Shown here piece by piece: positions 25,688 to 34,559 of a stretch of 64,000 bases of DNA; the first letter of the stretch is position 1, and every line of letters begins with the position of its first letter. Below the pieces are notes generated by a model. That model searched no databases and was not told where the DNA came from. It saw nothing but the letters and a program-made list of their open reading frames with translations. The stretch comes from Bacteroidales bacterium (GTDB lineage Bacteria > Bacteroidota > Bacteroidia > Bacteroidales > F082): NCBI GenBank assembly GCA_019454985.1, contig JACFNF010000003.1:62001-126000 (forward strand), in the 5' to 3' direction. Made by a program: the position numbers and the translations under genes.

Positions 25688-27193
25688 ATGTCAATTTTCA
25701 CCGAACTAAACCCCAATCCGTTAGTCAAATACCTGAACAAGACTGCCTCTGAATTTACCAAGGCCGACATCATCAAATACATCACCGATCATCGCATTGA
25801 GATGATCAATTTTCGTTATACAGGCGGCGACGGACGGCTCAAGACACTCAATTTTGTGATCAGTTCGCGCGACCATTTGAACACCATCCTCACCACAGGC
25901 GAGCGCATTGATGGCTCAAGCCTTTTTCCCTTTATTGAGGCCGGATCAAGCGACCTTTACGTAGTGCCGCGTTACCGTACGGCATTTGTCAATCCTTTTT
26001 CTGAAGTTCCGGCCATTGACATATTATGCTCTTATTACACCAAAGACGGTACACCCCTCGAAAGCTCACCCGAGTATATTCTTCGTAAGGCGCATCAGGC
26101 GTTGAAAGAAAAAACAGGTTATTCGTTTCACGTGATGGGCGAGTTAGAGTATTATGTGATTTACGATGAACAACCACTTTTTAAGGCCACCGATCAAAAA
26201 GGCTATCATGAGTCGTATCCCTTTGCCAAAGGTGAGCTGCTTCGTGCCGAGGCTATGAATGCGATGGCAAAAGCGGGTTGTCTGATCAAGTACGGCCATT
26301 CGGAAGTGGGCAATTTCACTCAGGAAGGTAAACTTTTCGAGCAGAACGAAATTGAGTTTATGCCTACCACTTTGGAAGATGCCGCCGATCAGCTCGTGAT
26401 TGCCAAATGGATACTCCGCTCATTGGCCTATCGGCATGGCGTAACAGTGACTTTTGCACCGAAAATTACAGTTGGTAAGGCCGGCAGCGGATTGCATATT
26501 CACACCAAGCTGATGAAAGACGGCAAAAATGCAATGGTCGAAAATGGCAGGCTCAGCGATACAGCTCGCAAAGCCATTGCAGGCTATCTTGAACTTGCAC
26601 CATCGCTCACGGCTTTTGGCAACACCAATCCAACTTCGTATTTCAGATTGGTTCCACACCAGGAAGCGCCTACCAATATTTGTTGGGGCGACCGCAACCG
26701 AAGCGTTTTGGTCAGAGTACCTCTAGGCTGGACAGGTGGAGGCAACTCCATGATTTATCATGCCAACCCCTTGGAAAAACCTGATAAACAAGACCTTTCT
26801 CAGCTTCAGACCGTGGAATTTCGTTGCCCCGACGGCTCTGCCGATGTGTATCTTTTGTTGGCCGGTCTCACTGTGGCTGCCTGTCATGGGATCGAAATGG
26901 AAAATGCCCTTGAAAAAGCCGAAAAAACTTATGTGGATGTGAACATCTTTGATGAACAACATAAAGAACGCCTCAACAGTTTAGACACCTTGCCGTTTTC
27001 TTGTTGGAATTCGGCAAAGATGATCGAAAAGCAGGCTGATATTTACCTGAAATACAACGTTTTTCCTCAAAGCGTTTTGGATGGTGTAGCACGCAAACTC
27101 CGAGCCTACAACGATGAGCATCTTCGCGAGGAGATTCAAAACGACAAAGATAAAATCATGCAGTTGGTAGAAAAATATTTCCACTGTGGATAA
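25688..27193 (+). CDS. Glutamine synthetase family protein (GSI-like)
   Basis: A 501-residue member of the glutamine synthetase fold. It has the beta-grasp N-terminus (INFRYTGGDGRLKTLNFVI), a divergent RIDGSSLFPF in place of FDGSSI, metal-ligand motif GELEYYVI, GSGLHIHTKL for GxGMHxHxSL, and substrate-loop RVPLGW. The NLYDLPPEE-type adenylylation-site motif of enterobacterial GSI is absent, so regulation by adenylyltransferase is not expected. Bacteroidota often carry this type beside the large GSIII. Ammonia assimilation is the probable role, but gamma-glutamyl-amine ligases share the fold, so the substrate is not certain. The 213-bp upstream region shows only a 7/8 match to the -7 element. 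Confidence 0.85.
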   Translation: MSIFTELNPNPLVKYLNKTASEFTKADIIKYITDHRIEMINFRYTGGDGRLKTLNFVISSRDHLNTILTTGERIDGSSLFPFIEAGSSDLYVVPRYRTAFVNPFSEVPAIDILCSYYTKDGTPLESSPEYILRKAHQALKEKTGYSFHVMGELEYYVIYDEQPLFKATDQKGYHESYPFAKGELLRAEAMNAMAKAGCLIKYGHSEVGNFTQEGKLFEQNEIEFMPTTLEDAADQLVIAKWILRSLAYRHGVTVTFAPKITVGKAGSGLHIHTKLMKDGKNAMVENGRLSDTARKAIAGYLELAPSLTAFGNTNPTSYFRLVPHQEAPTNICWGDRNRSVLVRVPLGWTGGGNSMIYHANPLEKPDKQDLSQLQTVEFRCPDGSADVYLLLAGLTVAACHGIEMENALEKAEKTYVDVNIFDEQHKERLNSLDTLPFSCWNSAKMIEKQADIYLKYNVFPQSVLDGVARKLRAYNDEHLREEIQNDKDKIMQLVEKYFHCG

Positions 27194-27300
27194 CAAGGTG
27201 TATTTGGTTTTCTAATAATTTCCAAATGCAATCTTTAATAAGTGAAAACTGATTGGTTAGTTTCATGGGAAAATATTGAACCTTAATAAAATAGTAAAGA

Positions 27301-28122
27301 ATGAACATTCTTCGGGGAAAAATCGTCATCATCACGGGAGCGTCATCGGGCATTGGCCGTTCAACGGCATTGGCAGCAGCCCGGCGAGGCGCCAAAATGG
27401 TTCTGGGCGCCCGTAACATTGAAAAGCTGAATGTGGTGGCCGATGAATGCCGTCAGTTAAATACAGAGGTTATTGCTGTGGAAGTGGACGTAAGTAATGA
27501 ACAAAGCTGCCGTAACCTGATTCGGGAAGCGATCAATCATTTCGGACGTATTGATGTGTTGATTAACAATGCAGGGATCTCGATGCGTGCGCTTTTTTTG
27601 GAGACTGATCTATCGGTACTTCACAAGCTTATGGACACCAACTTCTGGGGAACAGTTTACTGCACCAAATATGCGCTTCCCTATTTGCTCGAAAGCAAAG
27701 GCAGCTTAGTAGGCATTTCTTCCATTGCAGGCAACAAGGGCCTTCCGGCGCGAACCGGTTATTCGGCCTCAAAATTCGCTATGCAGGGTTTTTTGGAAGT
27801 CATTCGCATTGAGCATCTTCACGAAGGTTTGCATGTGTTGATTGCCTGCCCGGGTTTCACTGCGTCAAACATCCGCACGACTGCCCTTGCAGCCGATGGG
27901 AGCCAACAGGGCGAGTCACCGCGAGACGAAGAAAAGATGATGGGAAGTGATGAAGTAGCCGAGCATCTGCTGAAAGCCATCGAAAAACGGAAACGCTCGC
28001 TTGTGCTTACCCTTCAAGGAAAACTTACGATCGGGCTCAATAAATTTTTCCCTTCCTGGGTAGATCGTCTTGTGTTTAACCACATGGCCAAGGAACCGAA
28101 TTCACCGTTTGGAAAAAAATGA
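27301..28122 (+). CDS. Short-chain dehydrogenase/reductase
   Basis: A 273-residue classical SDR with NAD(P)-binding TGASSGIG at the N-terminus, NNAG (about residue 87), catalytic Ser in GISSIAGNKG and the YxxxK pair in GYSASKFA. The Arg after the first strand (LGARN) hints at NADP preference. The C-terminal region (HLLKAIEKRKRSLVLTLQGK) resembles DHRS7/YqjQ-like SDRs. The substrate cannot be inferred. It follows the glutamine synthetase gene by 107 bp in the same direction. Confidence 0.88.
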   Translation: MNILRGKIVIITGASSGIGRSTALAAARRGAKMVLGARNIEKLNVVADECRQLNTEVIAVEVDVSNEQSCRNLIREAINHFGRIDVLINNAGISMRALFLETDLSVLHKLMDTNFWGTVYCTKYALPYLLESKGSLVGISSIAGNKGLPARTGYSASKFAMQGFLEVIRIEHLHEGLHVLIACPGFTASNIRTTALAADGSQQGESPRDEEKMMGSDEVAEHLLKAIEKRKRSLVLTLQGKLTIGLNKFFPSWVDRLVFNHMAKEPNSPFGKK

Positions 28123-28182
28123 ATTCTGTTCATAACTGAAAGACAGCAAGTTCACAAGCTCATTCAACAGTATTTCAAGAAA

Positions 28183-28824
28183 TTATGTTGAATTATTCGA
28201 CAAAGCCTGTTGGGATACCTGCCAGCTCAAAAGTTCAAGCCTCGAAGCCATATCATAATCCTCCACAACCACATGCTTTGGTAATTGAAGTCGTGCAGAG
28301 GTGAAGTTCAGAATGGCACGTATTCCGGACTCCACTACAATTCGGGCAATATCATTGGCATAATCGTGCGAAACAGCCAGCACACAAAGGCTGATACCCA
28401 GTTGTTTGACTTTTGACGGGAGTTCGGTTAGCGGGAAGCTGGGAATGGTCACACTTTGCGCTGTAGGAGTGTCAAAATAGAAATGAGCTACCACACTCAG
28501 TCCCGACATACTTCTTTCCAATTGTTCGATAACGAGATGTTCGAGTGAAAAACCACCCACAAAACACACTTTGGGTTTACCGGCTTCATCTAGAATTTGG
28601 TTAATGCTGGCAATCAACGAGTTCACCTCATAGCCTTGTTTCACATCACCCGTAGCTCCGGCCAACATCAGGTCGCGACGCACTGTTGCCGGCTTTGTGT
28701 GAACAGCCCGGGCTAAATGGTGAGAAAAAACATAAGGGTTCACCGTATATTCATAACCTATCAGCACTTTCCGATACTGGATGAGCCTGTCGATGGTTTG
28801 TGGACTCAATCTGGTTTCAATCAT
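28183..28824 (-). CDS. Rex-like redox regulator with degenerate nucleotide-binding motif
   Basis: A 213-residue protein with the two-domain layout of Rex, the NADH/NAD+-sensing repressor. The winged helix is recognisable (SPQTIDRLIQYRKVL, KPATVRRDLMLAGATGD, QGYEVNSLI) and the end of the Rossmann domain is close to Rex (GIRAILNFTSARLQLP). The glycine motif, GVGNLG-like in true Rex, is replaced by VGGFSLEH (about residue 90-97), so dinucleotide binding may be lost or changed. Its ATG overlaps the preceding barrel gene by 4 bp. Redox control is inferred from family only. Confidence 0.78.
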   Translation of the reverse strand: MIETRLSPQTIDRLIQYRKVLIGYEYTVNPYVFSHHLARAVHTKPATVRRDLMLAGATGDVKQGYEVNSLIASINQILDEAGKPKVCFVGGFSLEHLVIEQLERSMSGLSVVAHFYFDTPTAQSVTIPSFPLTELPSKVKQLGISLCVLAVSHDYANDIARIVVESGIRAILNFTSARLQLPKHVVVEDYDMASRLELLSWQVSQQALSNNST

Positions 28825-29597
28825 AGATGACGCAAAAGAGGATATAAAACTTCAATTCGGATAATATAACCGGAAAAAGTAAAAGCCGGCATCTGCGGAT
28901 TTTCGAAAATGCCTGATAGTCCAAGTTGCAGCCGGGCGTTAAGGTTAGCCTGAAGGCCGTGCCAAAACGATCTTCCGGCTCTGACACCAATTAATAACCC
29001 GGCATCGTGGGTACGCATCACATCTTTTGACCTTCCGGTGTAAACCAAACGCGACAGCCCCGGTTCAAAGCCACTGGAAACAAAGGGGAGAGCCTGCTTG
29101 GGGTGAAGAAAAACTTCTTCGAACCCCTGACGACGACCCACGGTCAGCAACGACATGAAAAGACCGGCTTCGGCGCCGTAGTCAAACCATTTTGCCGGCT
29201 TGCTAAAAGCAATCACCAACGGAAGTTGCAGATAATCAGATGTATATTCAATATTACTTTTGTAATAACATTTCCAGCAAACATAGGCAGAAGTGTCGGT
29301 GAGCCGAAAACCGTTATAAGCCGTCTCCAGGCCAAAAAAACGTCGCTCATAAAGCAACTCGGCCCGAAACCGTACGTTTTCTGACAAAACAACATCAGCA
29401 ATGAACCCTCCCTGAAAGCCGTTTTTATTATCAATGACATAATTCTGCCCGGCCAGTTCAATATGGCCTGAAACCAATCCGCCGGCCAAGCCTACCGACC
29501 AGCCCGACGCAACATATTTTGCCTCAGGGTTTGTAACTTGAGCCTGGAATGATAAAGCAAGCAACAAAAAGTAAGCTGTCAGGCAAAAACGCTGCAT
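28821..29597 (-). CDS. Outer-membrane beta-barrel protein (PorT-like fold)
   Basis: A 258-residue exported protein from the ATG at 29597 (signal MQRFCLTAYFLLLALSFQAQ). A frame extension to 29771 reads through the end of the upstream transporter gene and is not used. Alternating hydrophobic strands, many aromatic and Gly residues (ASGWSVGLAGG, RFRAELLYERRFFG, YLQLPLVIAFS) and a closing hydrophobic/aromatic strand indicate an eight-stranded barrel of the porin-like PorT/OmpA-type group. CWKCYY adds two unusual cysteines. It lies between the metal transporter and the Rex-like gene in one operon. The function is unknown. Confidence 0.78.
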   Translation of the reverse strand: MQRFCLTAYFLLLALSFQAQVTNPEAKYVASGWSVGLAGGLVSGHIELAGQNYVIDNKNGFQGGFIADVVLSENVRFRAELLYERRFFGLETAYNGFRLTDTSAYVCWKCYYKSNIEYTSDYLQLPLVIAFSKPAKWFDYGAEAGLFMSLLTVGRRQGFEEVFLHPKQALPFVSSGFEPGLSRLVYTGRSKDVMRTHDAGLLIGVRAGRSFWHGLQANLNARLQLGLSGIFENPQMPAFTFSGYIIRIEVLYPLLRHL

Positions 29598-29598
29598 T

Positions 29599-30363
29599 TC
29601 AGAACGATTGAACAATCCAAAATACTCCCACAACGAGCGATACAAAGGCGCCCGTAACGCGGATTGAACGGAAAAGCCTTGGGGATTGTGCCTCTTCACT
29701 CTTGTATGCCACAAAACCCAGAATAAAACTGAAAGCAACCATTGCAACAATGGTTCCCATGGCGAATCCACTCAAATAAAACACAGAGTCAGCTATCGTT
29801 GGAAAGGCTAAGGTAGGCAACATGCCAATCAAATGTGAAACCCCTGCCAAACCGTGGATGGTTCCAATAAAAAGAGCAGAGAAAAAAGATTGCTTCGCCG
29901 GCATCAGATGGTCATGGTGATGAACATTCACCATAGGATGGTCATGATGGTGAATATGTGTGTAGGATTGCCCATTTGCATCGGTGTGAGAATGCGGATG
30001 AGAATGAACAGGATGCGTAGGGCCAAAAACGCGCCATAAAGCCCAAAGGCCAATAGCAATGAGAATGATACCTACCAATACTTCGCTGTATTCTGAAATG
30101 AGGTCAACCGGGATTAAATGCCGGAATAGCAAAAAAAGCAAACCAATAAGCAACATGCCGAAAACATGCCCAAAACCCCATCCAAGACCTACAATCCAGG
30201 CTTTCAGCCGGTTATCAATGGCTAAAGGTGTAACGGCAGCCAAATGATCAGGCCCTGAAACCACATGCAGCAAACTGGCAATTAATCCCACCCAGAAAGG
30301 AGCGCCGGCAGGAACATGTGAATGACCGGCATGCAGTATAATCCAATCAAAAAAGGTTGTCAT
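29599..30363 (-). CDS. NicO/UreH-like nickel-cobalt transporter family protein
   Basis: A 254-residue inner-membrane protein with six or seven transmembrane segments. HVVSGPDHLAAV in the second helix is the HxnDH metal-transport signature, and a second His motif occurs in GTIHGLAGVSHLIG. Between them is a His-rich cytoplasmic or periplasmic loop (about 115-155; HSHPHSH, HIHHHDHP, HHHDH), typical for Ni/Co permeases and exporters. Direction and metal are not decidable by sequence. It is the first gene of an operon with the barrel protein (1-bp spacing) and the Rex-like regulator. Confidence 0.8.
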   Translation of the reverse strand: MTTFFDWIILHAGHSHVPAGAPFWVGLIASLLHVVSGPDHLAAVTPLAIDNRLKAWIVGLGWGFGHVFGMLLIGLLFLLFRHLIPVDLISEYSEVLVGIILIAIGLWALWRVFGPTHPVHSHPHSHTDANGQSYTHIHHHDHPMVNVHHHDHLMPAKQSFFSALFIGTIHGLAGVSHLIGMLPTLAFPTIADSVFYLSGFAMGTIVAMVAFSFILGFVAYKSEEAQSPRLFRSIRVTGAFVSLVVGVFWIVQSF

Positions 30364-30377
30364 AAGCGCTTTTTTTG

Positions 30378-30385
30378 CAAAGTTA
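30378..30385 (-). promoter_or_regulatory. Candidate -7 element of the NicO-like operon
   Basis: Leftward TAACTTTG, an exact TAnnTTTG match, 14 bp before the start codon, implies a very short leader. No -33 TTTG at the expected spacing. Confidence 0.35.
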
Positions 30386-30585
30386 TTTTATTTAATGGGA
30401 TTAAAAGTGAAAAATAAAATATGAAAATGAAAGGCATTATTCTTCCTTTCAGGTTGAAAAACTTAATAACGCAACACCTATAAATATCATAATATCAGAG
30501 GTATAAATGTAATATCTTAGGATATTTGTTCAGCTTTGATTCAAAGATTTTTCCTGATAATAGTTTCCGCAGCTCAAGATTTGAT

Positions 30586-30593
30586 TAGTTTTG
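30586..30593 (+). promoter_or_regulatory. Candidate -7 element of truA
   Basis: TAGTTTTG, an exact TAnnTTTG match, 59 bp upstream of the truA ATG. A weak TTTC lies near the expected -33 position. Confidence 0.4.
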
Positions 30594-30652
30594 ACGTGTG
30601 GGAATGGTCACCATGTCCTCTCAAATGATACAATTAAATTCCATCTTTTCTG

Positions 30653-31426
30653 ATGTCGCGCTATTTTCTTCATCTGGCTTATCGTGGGACAAATTACAAC
30701 GGTTGGCAGTCGCAGCAGAATGCCCCTTCCATTCAAGATGTTGTTGAGCGTTGCTTGGGTTTTCGGTTGGGTCACGAGCTTCGTATCACCGGTTGTGGGC
30801 GAACCGACACAGGCGTTCATGCCCGTAATTATTATGCCCATTTCGACAGTCAGCGCCCTGCGGAAATGATTTTGTCGGCTGATTTTATTCATAAGATGAA
30901 CACATGTCTCCCTTCTGATATTGTAATCTATCAAATCCTGCCGGTTTCCGATGATGCCCACGCCCGTTTCGATGCAGTTTCACGAACCTATCATTATTAT
31001 TTTCATACCTCTAAAAACCCTTTTCTCGAGCTGAGCAGCTTTTATATTTATGGCCTTAAAGATATTGAATTGATAAATCGTTGTGCAGGCTTATTACCGG
31101 ATTATGAAGATTTTACGAGTTTCTCAAAACTTCATTCGCAAACCAAAACCAATATTTGTCGCGTTACAGATGCCTATATCACCAGAATTGGTCAGGGTTA
31201 TGCTTTTGTGATTACTGCCGACCGATTTTTACGAAATATGGTGAGAGCCATTGCCGGAACCCTTTTTGAAGTGGGCAAAGCTAAGCTCGACGAAGCCGGT
31301 TTTAGAAGAGTGATTGAAGGAAAAAACAGGGCATTAGCCGGTTTTTCTGTTCCTGCACACGCCCTGTTTCTCGAAGATGTTCGCTATCCTTATATACCGT
31401 TACCGACGCAAACCTCAACGTTTTAA
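30653..31426 (+). CDS. truA: tRNA pseudouridine(38-40) synthase TruA
   Basis: A 257-residue enzyme forming pseudouridine at positions 38-40 of the anticodon arm. It begins YFLHLAYRGTNYNGWQSQ and has the catalytic-Asp motif GCGRTDTGVHA, plus the C-terminal FLRNMVRAIAGTLFEVG. Length and all blocks match the family. Its stop overlaps the stop of the convergent next gene by 4 bp. Confidence 0.95.
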   Translation: MSRYFLHLAYRGTNYNGWQSQQNAPSIQDVVERCLGFRLGHELRITGCGRTDTGVHARNYYAHFDSQRPAEMILSADFIHKMNTCLPSDIVIYQILPVSDDAHARFDAVSRTYHYYFHTSKNPFLELSSFYIYGLKDIELINRCAGLLPDYEDFTSFSKLHSQTKTNICRVTDAYITRIGQGYAFVITADRFLRNMVRAIAGTLFEVGKAKLDEAGFRRVIEGKNRALAGFSVPAHALFLEDVRYPYIPLPTQTSTF

Positions 31427-32139
31427 GGTTTAAACCTGTCATATAGCATCTTGTAACGCTGGGCTGTTTCCGCTATTTTCTGCTCGGTTAATCCTTCGCG
31501 GTAAATCCTCACAAAATGCCTTAAAACACCGTTTTCCATAAAATAGGCCTGGGCAGCATCGAAATACAGCAAATTCACATCATATTTTACTTCCCGGGTG
31601 AGTCTGACAAAGTTTTCCCAAGGTAAAGTGTCGGGCAGTTCAAAATAGCCATGATGATCCTGTTGTTTGTCAATGTAAAAGCCTGCAGGAGTATGGTCTA
31701 GATAAAAAAACTTCTCCAGTCGAATAATCCCATTGACACCAATTAAAGAACGGGTTTTCTTTCTGAATTTCAACCCCTTATCTTTAAGCGCTTTCTGGAG
31801 TTCGGCAATTTGGTCGTATTGTTGCAAATCGCGAACACGTATGGTAAAAGAGCGTGCGTTGTCGGGAAAGACAATCTCGCCAAATACAGCATCAAAAGAA
31901 AACCCCAGCTCAGTCTTTGCTGCTGTAATGGCATGAGTCACCGGCCAATAGGTATTGCATTCATCAAGCATGAGATAGAGGTAAAGCGGTTTAGCCATAG
32001 CCTCGTCGTTGTAATAACCCAGGAACGGCGATACCGCTTCAAGAACGCAAGTGTCGGGGATAAGAAGTTGATTTTCAATGCATGTGAGCGGTTCTTCTTT
32101 AAGAAGACCGCCAAAACGTTCAATATCGTAGGTTTTCAT
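31423..32139 (-). CDS. Conserved-looking protein of unknown function, 238 residues
   Basis: The ATG at 32139 (MKTYDIERFGGLL) is preferred over a frame extension to 32241, whose first residues are low-quality. The protein is soluble, with mixed alpha/beta composition and many aromatics (EAVSPFLGYYND, YLYLMLDECNTYWPV, FGEIVFPDNARSFTIRV, LRHFVRIYREGLTEQ). No signal peptide, membrane segment or familiar motif is seen. It stands alone between truA (convergent) and the serine hydrolase operon. I do not recognise the family. Confidence 0.7.
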   Translation of the reverse strand: MKTYDIERFGGLLKEEPLTCIENQLLIPDTCVLEAVSPFLGYYNDEAMAKPLYLYLMLDECNTYWPVTHAITAAKTELGFSFDAVFGEIVFPDNARSFTIRVRDLQQYDQIAELQKALKDKGLKFRKKTRSLIGVNGIIRLEKFFYLDHTPAGFYIDKQQDHHGYFELPDTLPWENFVRLTREVKYDVNLLYFDAAQAYFMENGVLRHFVRIYREGLTEQKIAETAQRYKMLYDRFKP

Positions 32140-32249
32140 TTCGGTAAAATTTGGTTGTGTCGAAGATACGACAATTTTAGAGCAATAACAATAAATCAAT
32201 GATTTTTTTGTTACTCCAAATTCGTTTTGAATTTTAAACAAAGTGAGCC

Positions 32250-33788
32250 TTAACGGGCTTGTTTCCTAAGTTCAAATTCAGTGAAATCGAAATCAGGATT
32301 TTCTATAAAGATTTCCATTCGGTCCACTTTTCCATCGCGGTTGGTGAAAAAGGTGACTATACCGGCCGGAAGTGAGGGAGATGCCGGAAATTCCACCCTG
32401 AAACTGTCGTATTGCCAATGGCTGAGTTTTCCCTGAAAATCTGGAGTGTGCATCATGCTCAGATACAGGTCTTTTCCATCGGTTTTCACCTCCACGGAAT
32501 CGTAAAGCGGGCAGGCATACATCCCGACAAAATCGGTTAAAGGATGTGAAGGGCGGCTGTTTTTGTTTCGTTCGGCTGCTTTCTTTGCTTCAGTTTCTTT
32601 TTGCCACAACTCATTCTTTTTCATCCGCTCCAAGGTTATTTTGCTCCAGTCTTGTTCCGTCGGATTTTCTAACAACACATCGAGCATCTTATACATCAGG
32701 GCAAAATACAGGTTAGAGTTGCTATTGGTCAGCACCACAAATCCGAGTTTTTTTTCAGGGATTAAGGTTGTTTGCGAAACCATCCCATCGTAACCGCCAT
32801 TGTGTTGTACAATTTTGTAACCCAGATAATCCATCATTCCCCATCCGAACCCATAGGCTTTGAAATGGGTGGATGGGAAGAGTTTTTTGGCCGATGGGGC
32901 AACTGCATTGGGCGTTTGAGCGCTTTGAAGCTCATAAACCCTTTCGGGGTTGATCAATTTTTTGTTTTGAAATGTTCCTTCATTCAGATTCATTATCAAC
33001 CAATTGGCCATTTCGTTTGCGGACGAGATCAATGAACCGGCTGGTGCAATATTATCCCAGCTAAGCCAAGGGATGCTACGTGTTTTTCCATCAACGGTAG
33101 TGTGAGGTTGTGCCACATTGTCACGAAGGGCAAGTTCGGAAACATGCAGCACCGAACGTTTCATTCCAAGTGGTTGGAGGATGCGTTGCTCCACAAACTC
33201 ATCCCAGCTTTGGCCTGTCACAACCGGAATAATTTCGCCGGCTGTGAGATAAAGAATATTGGAGTAGCCGAATTCTTCCCTGAAACCATGATGTGGCTTG
33301 AGGAAAGCCGCTTTTTCAATCACTTGACGACGATTGTAATTGCTGCCATACCAGATAAGATCTCCTGAAAAAGTAGCCAGTCCGGAGCGGTGCGAGAGCA
33401 GGTCGGCAATGGTGATGTTGCTACTCACATAAGGGTCGTAAAGCCTGAACCAGGGCAGATATTTCTGCACTTTGTCAGTCCATTGCAGCTTTCCTTCGTC
33501 AACAAGCATGGCTAAGGCGGTGGCCGTATAAGCTTTGGTATTACTTGCCACAGCAAACAAGGTGTTGGCATTCACCGGTTGGCGGGTTGTGACATCGGTT
33601 ACACCATAACCTTTGGCAAAAATGATGCTATCGTTCTGGACAATGGCTATGGCCAAACCGGGGACTTCCCATTCGGCCAAGGCAGAAGAAAAATAATGGT
33701 CTAAAAGTTCAAGATTTTGTGGCGTAGGTTGGGATTTTAATGAAATGCCCATCAGGAGCCATAAAAAAACAAAAAGATATTTTTTCAT
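32250..33788 (-). CDS. Exported serine hydrolase of the class C beta-lactamase family
   Basis: A 512-residue protein with a signal peptide (to about residue 19). The catalytic triad of the beta-lactamase/DD-peptidase superfamily is visible: SxxK as Ser82-Lys85 (SNTK), YxN as Tyr175-Asn177 (YSN), and HNGGYDG as the third box. A C-terminal lipocalin-like domain of about 100 residues (DUF3471-type: FVGMYACPLYDSVEVKTDG, SFRVEFP) follows. Such proteins are D-aminopeptidases, esterases or peptidoglycan enzymes more often than resistance factors. Its start overlaps the stop of the Sir2 gene by 4 bp; it is last in a seven-gene operon. Confidence 0.9.
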   Translation of the reverse strand: MKKYLFVFLWLLMGISLKSQPTPQNLELLDHYFSSALAEWEVPGLAIAIVQNDSIIFAKGYGVTDVTTRQPVNANTLFAVASNTKAYTATALAMLVDEGKLQWTDKVQKYLPWFRLYDPYVSSNITIADLLSHRSGLATFSGDLIWYGSNYNRRQVIEKAAFLKPHHGFREEFGYSNILYLTAGEIIPVVTGQSWDEFVEQRILQPLGMKRSVLHVSELALRDNVAQPHTTVDGKTRSIPWLSWDNIAPAGSLISSANEMANWLIMNLNEGTFQNKKLINPERVYELQSAQTPNAVAPSAKKLFPSTHFKAYGFGWGMMDYLGYKIVQHNGGYDGMVSQTTLIPEKKLGFVVLTNSNSNLYFALMYKMLDVLLENPTEQDWSKITLERMKKNELWQKETEAKKAAERNKNSRPSHPLTDFVGMYACPLYDSVEVKTDGKDLYLSMMHTPDFQGKLSHWQYDSFRVEFPASPSLPAGIVTFFTNRDGKVDRMEIFIENPDFDFTEFELRKQAR

Positions 33789-34549
33789 TGTTGTAATTGT
33801 TGTTCATGGTGGATCATGCGGTCAAGCTCAAGAAGAATTTCTCCGGCTTTTCCCTGGAGATAAAAATCGGTTAATGCATTGGTGTAATTCGATGGTTCAG
33901 GATTGATTTCCACGATAGCAGCGCCATTACGTTTTGCGATATAAGGCAATTGGTTGGCCGGACTTACCTCGCCCGAAGTTCCGATGATCAGCAAAAGTTG
34001 GGTATCCGCCATCGCTTCCATTGATCTGACATAAGCTTCGCGGGGGATGCCTTCGCCAAAAAACACAAAATCGGGTTTTAAAACGCTTCTACAGTTTGGG
34101 CATGTGGGAGGGAGTTTCAGCAGATAGCCCGGAGTGTCCTCAGTGAAAAAGTCGCACTCCAAACACACCAAACGTTGAGAAGTGCCATGAAATTCTACCA
34201 CATTTTTTGAACCTGCAAGATGATGAAGATGATCAATATTTTGGGTAATCACCACCGTAAGAAGCTGCTCTTTTTCCCAACGAGCGAGGATACGATGGGC
34301 AGCATTAGGCTGCTTGTCGTCGAAAAAATCATAAAACAGTGTTTTGATCAATGGCCAGCAATGATGAGGGTTTTGCATGAAAAAATCGAGTTCCAGAATT
34401 TTTGGATCGTATTGGTTCCATATTCCGCCGTTGCCTCTAAAGGGCGGAATCCCACTCTCAACCGAGATGCCTGCACCGGTAAATGCCACGGTTTTTTTGC
34501 TTTTCAGCAAAAGTGTGGCTACGGTTTTAAAGTCGTGATTAACTTCCAT
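33785..34549 (-). CDS. NAD-dependent protein deacylase, Sir2 family
   Basis: A 254-residue sirtuin. It has the NAD-binding start FTGAGISVESGIPPFRGNGG, QNIDHLH with catalytic His shortly after (VEFHGTSQ), and a zinc ribbon of CLEC and CPNC pairs. C-terminal IIGTSGEVSPANQLP and IVEINPEPSNYT match CobB-like and archaeal Sir2 proteins. It removes acyl groups from lysine using NAD+. It is encoded 10 bp after the deaminase gene and overlaps the serine hydrolase gene. A Tyr/Arg pair marking desuccinylases was not clearly located. Confidence 0.93.
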   Translation of the reverse strand: MEVNHDFKTVATLLLKSKKTVAFTGAGISVESGIPPFRGNGGIWNQYDPKILELDFFMQNPHHCWPLIKTLFYDFFDDKQPNAAHRILARWEKEQLLTVVITQNIDHLHHLAGSKNVVEFHGTSQRLVCLECDFFTEDTPGYLLKLPPTCPNCRSVLKPDFVFFGEGIPREAYVRSMEAMADTQLLLIIGTSGEVSPANQLPYIAKRNGAAIVEINPEPSNYTNALTDFYLQGKAGEILLELDRMIHHEQQLQQ

Positions 34550-34559
34550 TGAAGGAATA

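Noticed and set aside
29598..29771. N-terminal extension of the outer-membrane barrel gene
   Set aside because: It runs through the end of the NicO-like gene; the signal peptide starts at 29597.
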